In this document: positions 57,752 to 64,000 of the stretch, in pieces
Layout of the letters: every line of letters starts with the position of its first letter
Position numbering within the stretch: the stretch's first letter is position 1
Assembly (NCBI RefSeq): GCF_964656455.1
Contig: NC_135720.1
Coordinates: forward strand, 106,280,696 to 106,344,695
Source: Halichoerus grypus
Lineage: Eukaryota > Chordata > Mammalia > Carnivora > Phocidae
Direction of reading: 5' to 3'
Length of the DNA: 64,000 bases
Made by a program: the position numbers and the translations under genes
Notes under the pieces: generated by a model
What the model was told of the DNA's origin: nothing
Seen by the model: only the letters and a program-made list of their open reading frames with translations
Database searches by the model: none

Positions 57752-58333
57752 TACCACTTTGTAATATAACTTGAAATCTGGAATTCTGATACTTTTATTT
57801 TTGTTTTTCTTTTTCAAGACTGCTTTGGCTCTTCAAGGTCTTTTGTGGTTCCATACAGATTTTAGGATTGTTCTAGTTCTGTGAAAAATGCTGCTGGTAT
57901 TTTGATAGGGACTGCATTAAGACTATGGATTGCTTTGGATAGTATAGACATTTTAATAATACTTCTTCCGACCCATGAACATTCCATGGAATGTCTTTCC
58001 ATTTCCTTGCATTGTCTTGAATTTCTTTCCATCAGTGTTTTATAGTTTTCAGAGTACAGATGTTTTACCTCTTTGGTTAGGTTTATTCCTAGATATTTTA
58101 TTGTTTTTGGTGCAATTATAAATGGGATTGCTTTCTTAATTGACTTTCTGCTGCTTCATTATTAGTGTATAGTAGTGCAACAGATTTCTGTTCATTGATT
58201 TTGTAAACTGTGACTTTACTGAATTTATTAGTTCTAGTAGCTTTTTGGTGGAGTCTTTAGGGTTTTCTATATAGTATCATGTCACCTGCAAACAGTGAGA
58301 GTTTTACTTCTTCCTTACCAATTTGGATGCCTT

Positions 58334-58696
58334 TTATTTATGTTCTCTAATTGCTGTGGCTAGGACTTCCAGTACTATGTTGCGTAAAAGTGGCGAGAGT
58401 GGACATCCTTGTCTTGTTCCTGACCTTAGGGGAAAAGCTCTCAGTTTTTCACCATTAAGTATAATGTTGGCTGTGCGTTTTTCGTATAAGGCCTTTATTA
58501 TGCTGAGATATGTTCCCTCTAGGCCTACTTTGCAGAGGGTTTTTATCATGAATGGATGTTGTACTTTGTCAAATGCTTTTTCTGCATCTACAGAAATGAT
58601 TATATGGTTTTTATCCTTCCTCTTACTGATGTGACGTATCATGTAGATTGTTTTGTGAATATCGAACCATCCTTGCATCCTAGGAATAAATCCCAC
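58334..58696 (-). pseudogene. L1 ORF2p reverse-transcriptase fragment
   Basis: 120 codons open from [20 protein letters not shown] onwards, including [20 protein letters not shown] and [20 protein letters not shown]. These are RT palm-domain motifs before the catalytic F.DD box, which is not part of this frame. It is a fragment of the larger dead L1. Confidence 0.85.
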
Positions 58697-59900
58697 TTGA
58701 TCATGGTGTACGATTTTTTAAAATGTATTGTTGGATTCGGTTTGCTGATATTTTGTTGTGGATTTTTGCATCTATATTCATGAGAGATACTGGCCTGAAG
58801 TTCTCTTTTTTTGTGGTGTCTTTATCGGGTTTTGATATACTGGCCTCTCTTGTATTTTTTGGAATAGTTTGAGAAGAATAGGCATTAACTCTTCCCTAAA
58901 TGTGTTACAGAATTCACCTGTGAAGCTGTCTGGTCCTGGACTCTTGTTTATTGGGAATTTTTAAATTACTGATTCAATTTCATTGCTGGTAATTGGCCTG
59001 TTCAAATTTTCTTTCTTCCTGTTTTAGTTTTGGTAGGTTGTATGTTTCTAGGAATTTATCCATTCCTTCTAAGTTGTCCAATTTATTGGCATATAGGTTT
59101 TCATAATATTCTGTAACAACTGTTTGTATTTCTGTGGTGTTGGTTATTATTTATTTCACTAGTGATTTTGTTCACTTGGGTTTTCCCTCTCTTTTTTTAA
59201 ATGAGTCTTGCTACAGGTTTATCAATTTTGTTGATCTTTTCAAAGAACCACGCCCTGGTTTCATCGATCTGTTCTTTTTTTTTTTTTTTTTTAAGTTTCT
59301 GTATCATTTATTTCTGCTCTACTCTTTATTATTTCCTTCCTTTTGCTGGGTTTGGGTTTTGTTTTTTTTCTAACTCCTTTAGGTATAAGGTTAGGTTGTT
59401 CGAGATTTTTCTTGCTTCTTAAGGTAGTCCTATATTGCTATAACCTTCCCTCTTAGAATCACTTTGTACATCCCAAAGATTTTGGACTGTTGTGTTTTTG
59501 TTTTCATTTGTTTCCACCACATAGCTTATTTTTAACCTTTCTTTTTTCTTGGCAAATATTTTTAAAGTATGTATTTCCTACTAAATACTCCTTTAGCTAT
59601 GTCCCCAAAATTTCAACACATAATGTTTTTATCATTCAGTTCTATTTCTAAATTTCCTTAGTGATTTCAGTGATATTCTTTTACTTAATGTTGGCAATGT
59701 TAGTTTCCAAACATAAAATTTATTTAACCTACCCTTTTGTTGTTTCTAATTTTATTAAACAGAGTGGGAGAACAATCTGTATGGCTCTGAGCCTCGAGAA
59801 TTAACTAAAGTTTCCTTTAATGTCAAATATACAGATCGCTTTTCAAAAATTGAGATGTAATTCACATATAAAATTCATCTTTTTAAAAATGTCCATCTTA

Positions 59901-59995
59901 GGGGCACCTGGCTGGCTCAGTCAGTAGAGCATGTGACATTTGATCTCAGGATCATGAGTTCAAGCCCCATGTTGGGTGTAGGCTTTATGTTAAAA
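59901..59995 (+). mobile_element. Short tRNA-like carnivore SINE monomer
   Basis: ggggcacctggctggctcag, then cagtagagcatgtgacattt and ggatcatgagttcaagcccc, with both internal promoter boxes recognisable. It ends in a short A-rich tail. Confidence 0.88.
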
Positions 59996-60164
59996 ACAAA
60001 AACAAATGCAATGGCTTATTAATTTTTAAAAAAGTGTCCAACTTGGTAGTCTGTAGTATTACAAAGTTGTAGAAACATACCAACCAGAATGTTTGGAGAA
60101 ATGTCTGTTCAGATCCTTTGCCCATTTTTTAAATTTGGTTGTCTTTTTGTGTCCCTTAGTTTTC

Positions 60165-60362
60165 TTTTTTTTTTTTTTAAGATTTTATTTATTTGACAGA
60201 GAGAGACACAGAGAGAGAGGGAACACAAGCAGGGGGGGTGGGAGAGGGAGAAGCAGGCTTTCTGATGAGCAGGGAGCCTGATGTGGGGCTCAATCCCAGG
60301 ACCCTGGGATCATGACCTGAGCCAAAGGCAGATGCTTAACGACTGAGCCACTCAGGCAGCCC
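60165..60362 (-). mobile_element. Carnivore SINE
   Basis: Complete minus copy with a duplication tgtgtcccttagttttc starting near 60148 and 60363. Confidence 0.95.
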
Positions 60363-60899
60363 TGTGTCCCTTAGTTTTCAACGATAAATTCTTTTTGTCA
60401 GATAAGAAAACTGCTATTCCAGCTTTCTACTGTATCATACTTTTGGCTGGTGTTTTTTTTCTCCACTGTTTCTATTCCTATTTTTAGTGACTTTCAGTTT
60501 TACTTTGCCTCTCATAGACAGCATTTCTGGATTTCTAAAAATCAACCTGAGAGCCACTGTCTTTACATAATTATAAAGAAAAGTAAAGCCAGACCCTTCT
60601 TCTCTAAGAGCCCATCATTTAACAGAAAAGACAAATGTGTGCAGTTACAGGACCAGTTGTTAATTGCCATAGTCAAGGTATGTTGGTTTGGTGAAAGCAC
60701 ACACAGATCCCTGAGATTTTAGAGCTTTAGCAAAAGCAGTCATCTCCAAACTCTCTTGAATCATACATTCTTATTAAAATGTTTACAACATGCACTATGT
60801 AAATACATTCGTATTACACACATATATTCATAGTAATTTTACATATATTTTAAAGTTATATTTACGCACTACTACTATGTAGTACTAATTAGTCCCTCA

Positions 60900-61300
60900 A
60901 TTATACTACTGTGTAACTGGAGTCCCAGGAGTGGAAAATATGAGGCAGAAAGTATATCTGAAAAAGTAATAACCTAAACTTCCCAAATTTGGTTAAGGAC
61001 ATCAACTTATGATCCAAGAAACTCAAGGAACCCCATAAGGATAAAAACAAGGAACATATAGCTAGGCATATCATAACAGTCACACTGCTAAAATCCAACA
61101 ATAAAGTGAAAATCTTGAAGGCAGCTAGAGAAAACCAGCAAACTTGATACAGAGTAACATAGATATCCCAATAAAAGCGGACATGATCAGAAACAACACA
61201 GGTCAGAAGACAAGGTAGCAAGATCTTTAAAATGCTGAAAAGGAAAAAAAAAAAGTATCAACCCAGAATTCTATATTCAGGAGAATACCCCTAAAAAATG
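60900..61300 (+). mobile_element. L1/HAL1 ORF1 remnant
   Basis: ctggagtcccaggagtggaa, then aacttcccaaatttggttaa and gtgaaaatcttgaaggcagc follow the ORF1 3' part of L1-type elements in order. Confidence 0.65.
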
Positions 61301-61801
61301 AGTGCAGACTTCGTTTCCAGTGAGCATGTAATAAGTTTGGAGGTTGCCACACTGACCTAATAAGTAAAAAGCTAAACAAACTGAAAAACCAACAACTCTT
61401 CTTGGATTTACAAAAGAAGTAAGGTCACAGGACAAACTGCTACCCTTGAAATTACAGAGACCAATAAAGGAATACAGAGAAACACAATTTCTGAGAGCAG
61501 AAACCCACAAACACAGTCCTCTACAGGAACCAGTCCTGAGGAAGGGAAACCTGAACTGTACCTGACAAACTGCTGGAGGCTCAGTGTGAACGTTTGAGAG
61601 ATTAAAACTCCAGTCACTGGGAACCAGAGGGGGGCCCAGTCATCGGGCCCTAACATTTTGGTGAGTTTTATCTCCTGGAATTCTACTAGGTTCTCACAGT
61701 GAACATCAGAGAAAAATCCACTCCTGTCACCAGCAGGTAGGAAAAGAAGGAACCAGGCTGAAATATGCAAGGGCATTCTGTTCTTAAAAAGTCTGCCCTC
61801 A
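61301..61801. other. Intron sequence, probably old L1-derived
   Basis: It continues from the ORF1 remnant (gaattctatattcaggagaa just before it) but I cannot assign it further. Confidence 0.35.
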
Positions 61802-62008
61802 TGGGGCGCCTGGGTGGCTCAGTCGTTAAGCGTCTGCCTTCGGCTCAGGTCATGATCTCAGGGTCTTGGGATCGAGCCCTGTATCGGGCTCCCTGCTCAG
61901 CGAGAAGCCTGCTTCTCCCTCTCCCACTCCCCCTGCTTGTGTTCCCTCTCTCGCTATGTCTCTCTCTGTCAAATAAATTAACATCTTTAAAAAAAAAAAA
62001 AAGAAAAA
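61802..62008 (+). mobile_element. Carnivore SINE, young
   Basis: Complete copy with duplication aaaaagtctgccctca at about 61786-61801 and from 62007. Confidence 0.95.
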
Positions 62009-62299
62009 AAAGTCTGCCCTCAGAAGAAACTATAATCAGAGCCTACCTGCTAAGGTTTTATCAGAGTCTAATATCCACTTCCAGCTCACTCTAGCCATCT
62101 TGTCCCACATAAAGACAGGTGGGGGAGGCGGGTGGCGGCAATGAAAAGCACATGAGAAGTTCAGAGTCCAGAGGTACAGGCTCACTAGAAGACTGAGATC
62201 TAATCATAGGACTATAGAATGCTTCCCCTCCCCCACACCTTACTACCACATCACTAAAGGCCTATGGAATTCCTTTTACCTGGTATATCATATGCCTGG

Positions 62300-62764
62300 C
62301 TATCAAAAAAAAAGCATAAGACTAACTAAAAGGCAAAAAATTCAGTTTGAAGAGACAGAGCAAGCATCAAAATCAGGTTATGTCAGAAATGTTGGATTTA
62401 TCAGATGTGAAATTTAAAACAACTGTAACTAACATATTAGGGGCTCTGATGGATATAGACAGCACGCAAGAACAGAAGGGCAATGTAAGCAGAGATGGAA
62501 ATCTTAAGAAGGAACCAAAAAGAAGTGCTAGAGATCAAAACATAGTAACAGAATGAAGAATGCCTTTGATGGGCTTATTAGTAGACTGGACATAGCTGAT
62601 CAAAGAATCCTTGAGTTTGAGGATATCTCAACAATCTGAAAAGCAAACAAAAAAAGACTGAAAGAAAAACAGAACAAAATATCCACAAAATGTGAGACAA
62701 CTACAAAAGATATAATGTATGTTTAACAGGAATACCAAAGAGAAAAAGAAGAAAGAAAAAGGAG
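62300..62764 (+). mobile_element. HAL1/L1 ORF1 remnant
   Basis: gacagcacgcaagaacagaa, then aatgcctttgatgggcttat and ttagtagactggacatagct match the ORF1 of HAL1/L1-type elements. Confidence 0.7.
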
Positions 62765-62788
62765 GGATGCCTGGGTGGCTCAGTCGTT
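62765..62788 (+). mobile_element. SINE head only, fused to a DNA transposon
   Basis: gggatgcctgggtggctcag and four more bases are the first bases of a carnivore SINE. They join directly to internal Tigger-like sequence (ttcacctcacttcat). Confidence 0.8.
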
Positions 62789-63107
62789 CACCTCACTTCA
62801 TTTCATCATGCAGGCATTTTATCATCTCACATCATCACAAAAAGGGTGAATACGTACAATAAAATGTTTTGAGAGAGAGACCATATTCACATAACTTTTA
62901 TTACAGTATATTGTTATCATTGTTCTGTTTTGTTATTAGTTATTGCTGTTAATCTCTTACTGTGCCTAATTTATAAATTAAACTTTATCATAGGTATGTA
63001 CATATAGGAAAAAACACAGTATACATAGGGTTTGGGACTACGCATGGTTTCAGGCATCCACTGGGGGTCTTGGAACATATCCCATGTGGATAAAAGAGGG
63101 CTACTAT
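62789..63107 (+). mobile_element. Tigger-like DNA transposon, 5' end lost
   Basis: Same interior and 3' end as the element at 45784-46215 (cttactgtgcctaatttata, catccactgggggtcttgga). It lacks the first roughly 125 bp. Confidence 0.75.
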
Positions 63108-63119
63108 AAATTAGGGTGT

Positions 63120-64000
63120 TCTAAAATAGACCCACACTTATATGGTCAAATGGTTTTTGATAAGGTACCAAAGCAATTCAATAGGGAAAGGAACAAATGG
63201 TGCTGGGACAACTGGATATTCACATATAAATAAGTAAAGCTCAACCCTTACCTCAAACCATATAAAAAAAAGTTCAAAACAGATCATAAACCCAGACGTA
63301 AAATCTAACTTATCAAAGTTTATAGAAGAAAACATACAGACTATCTTTGCTACCTGGGAGAAGGCAGACATTTCTTAAATCATCAGAAAAGAAAAAAACT
63401 GGTAAAATGACATCACAATTAAAATCTTCTGTCATTAAGACACCATATAGGCAAGCCACAGACTGTGAGAAAATATTCACAAAACATGTCTAACAAAGGA
63501 CTTGTACCCAGAATATCTGAAGAACTCCAACACTCAATAATAAAAGACAAACAATCCAATAAAAAATAGACAAAAGACTGGAACAAAAACTTCAGAAGTT
63601 AGATGAATGAGCAATGAGTACATGTAAAATTCCATCAACATCATTTGTCATTAGGGGTAATTAAAAACATATGAGATACCACTACAAAGAATGGCTAAAA
63701 TTAAAAAAACCAACAACATCAAATGGTGGTGTAGATATGGAGCAAACAGAATTTTCATACATTACTGGTGGGAACAAAAAACCATTTTGGAGAAAGTTTT
63801 GGCAGTTTCTTAAGTTCAACATACACCTGCCCTTTGATTCAGCAATTCCACTCCTAAGGATTATCCATGAAAAATTAAACAGAAGTCCAGAAAAAGACTT
63901 GTTTACAAATGGTAATAGTAACTAATGTATCAGGTAAGAATGTTCACTGTATTAGATTATTGTCCAGGAAGGCCTATTTTAATGGTATCTTAATATTCCT
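63120..64000 (+). mobile_element. L1 ORF2 end and 3' UTR
   Basis: ggtgctgggacaactggata, then aaaggacttgtacccagaat and tactggtgggaacaaaaaac follow the distal L1 in order. It runs off the window edge. Short open stretches in it have stops between them and are not genes. Confidence 0.82.

Larger units (their letters stand above)
56010..59760 (-). mobile_element. L1 element, 3' UTR and much of ORF2, antisense
   Basis: The longest L1 in the window. On the minus strand the 3' UTR lies at low coordinates and ORF2 at high ones. Around 58334-58696 a 120-codon open stretch encodes part of the reverse transcriptase, with [15 protein letters not shown] and [12 protein letters not shown] as RT signatures. 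Stops and shifts elsewhere show it is dead. A facing SINE pair interrupts it at 57350-57751. Confidence 0.85.
59830..60580 (-). mobile_element. Old L1 3' end and ORF2 fragments, antisense
   Basis: caaaaattgagatgtaattc and gttcagatcctttgcccatt are antisense L1 3' wording. tttctggatttctaaaaatc near 60530 is antisense ORF2. Two SINEs interrupt the region. Confidence 0.6.

Noticed and set aside
62347..62556. 69-codon plus frame MKRQSKHQNQVMSEMLDLSD
   Set aside because: It corresponds to an ORF1 remnant of a HAL1/L1-type element with stops before and after; it is not an independent gene.

Overview
This window is nuclear DNA from a carnivoran mammal, probably a caniform of the arctoid group (bear, seal or mustelid lineage). 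It is full of tRNA-derived carnivore SINEs of the form 'GGGCGCCTGGGTGGCTCAGTCGGTTAAG ... AAATAAATAAAATCTTTAAAA' in both orientations, many with intact target-site duplications (TSDs). I see no copies of the young dog-type or cat-type SINE consensus, which argues against a canid or felid. The group assignment is inference from repeat type.

One protein-coding gene is present, on the minus strand: the middle of UBR2, an N-recognin RING E3 ubiquitin ligase of the N-degron pathway. I mapped 24 coding exons between 49454 (5' side) and 777 (3' side). Each has an AG acceptor and GT donor, and the phases match throughout. Using one exon of the alternative pair, they total 2,431 nt, which is one leading base plus 810 codons with no stop. 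By my own count from memory this is about residues 114-923 of the roughly 1,755-residue human protein. It covers the second half of the UBR-box zinc finger, the ClpS-like domain, a long helical region and the winged-helix region. The start codon, the first part of the UBR box, the RING and the C-terminal UBLC domain lie outside the window.

The most interesting part of the gene is at 27572-27839. Two homologous 99-nt exons lie side by side, separated by an intron of only 70 nt with a good branch-point match about 32 nt from the donor. This is the classic layout of sterically enforced mutually exclusive splicing, and it encodes two versions of one 33-residue segment.

Region by region: 1-17973 holds the densely spaced 3' exons of the window (10 to 23 in the order used here), with SINEs, a probable solo LTR, MER5A and MIR/L2 remnants between them. 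17974-27571 is a 9.6-kb intron of L1, L2 and SINE mosaic. 27572-31471 holds the alternative pair and exons 6-8. 31472-49375 has five exons separated by L1 pieces, a Tigger1-type deletion derivative, a second Tigger-like element and L1 3' ends. 49455-64000 is intron built mainly of antisense and sense L1 pieces and SINEs; I found no exon there.

Other points of interest: a SINE whose near end is about 24 nt from a UBR2 3' splice site, an A15 run abutting another 3' splice site, three places where two SINEs share one target and leave three target copies, composite SINEs, and a deleted Tigger1 copy that still has a 56-codon open frame with a PCNA-box-like motif.
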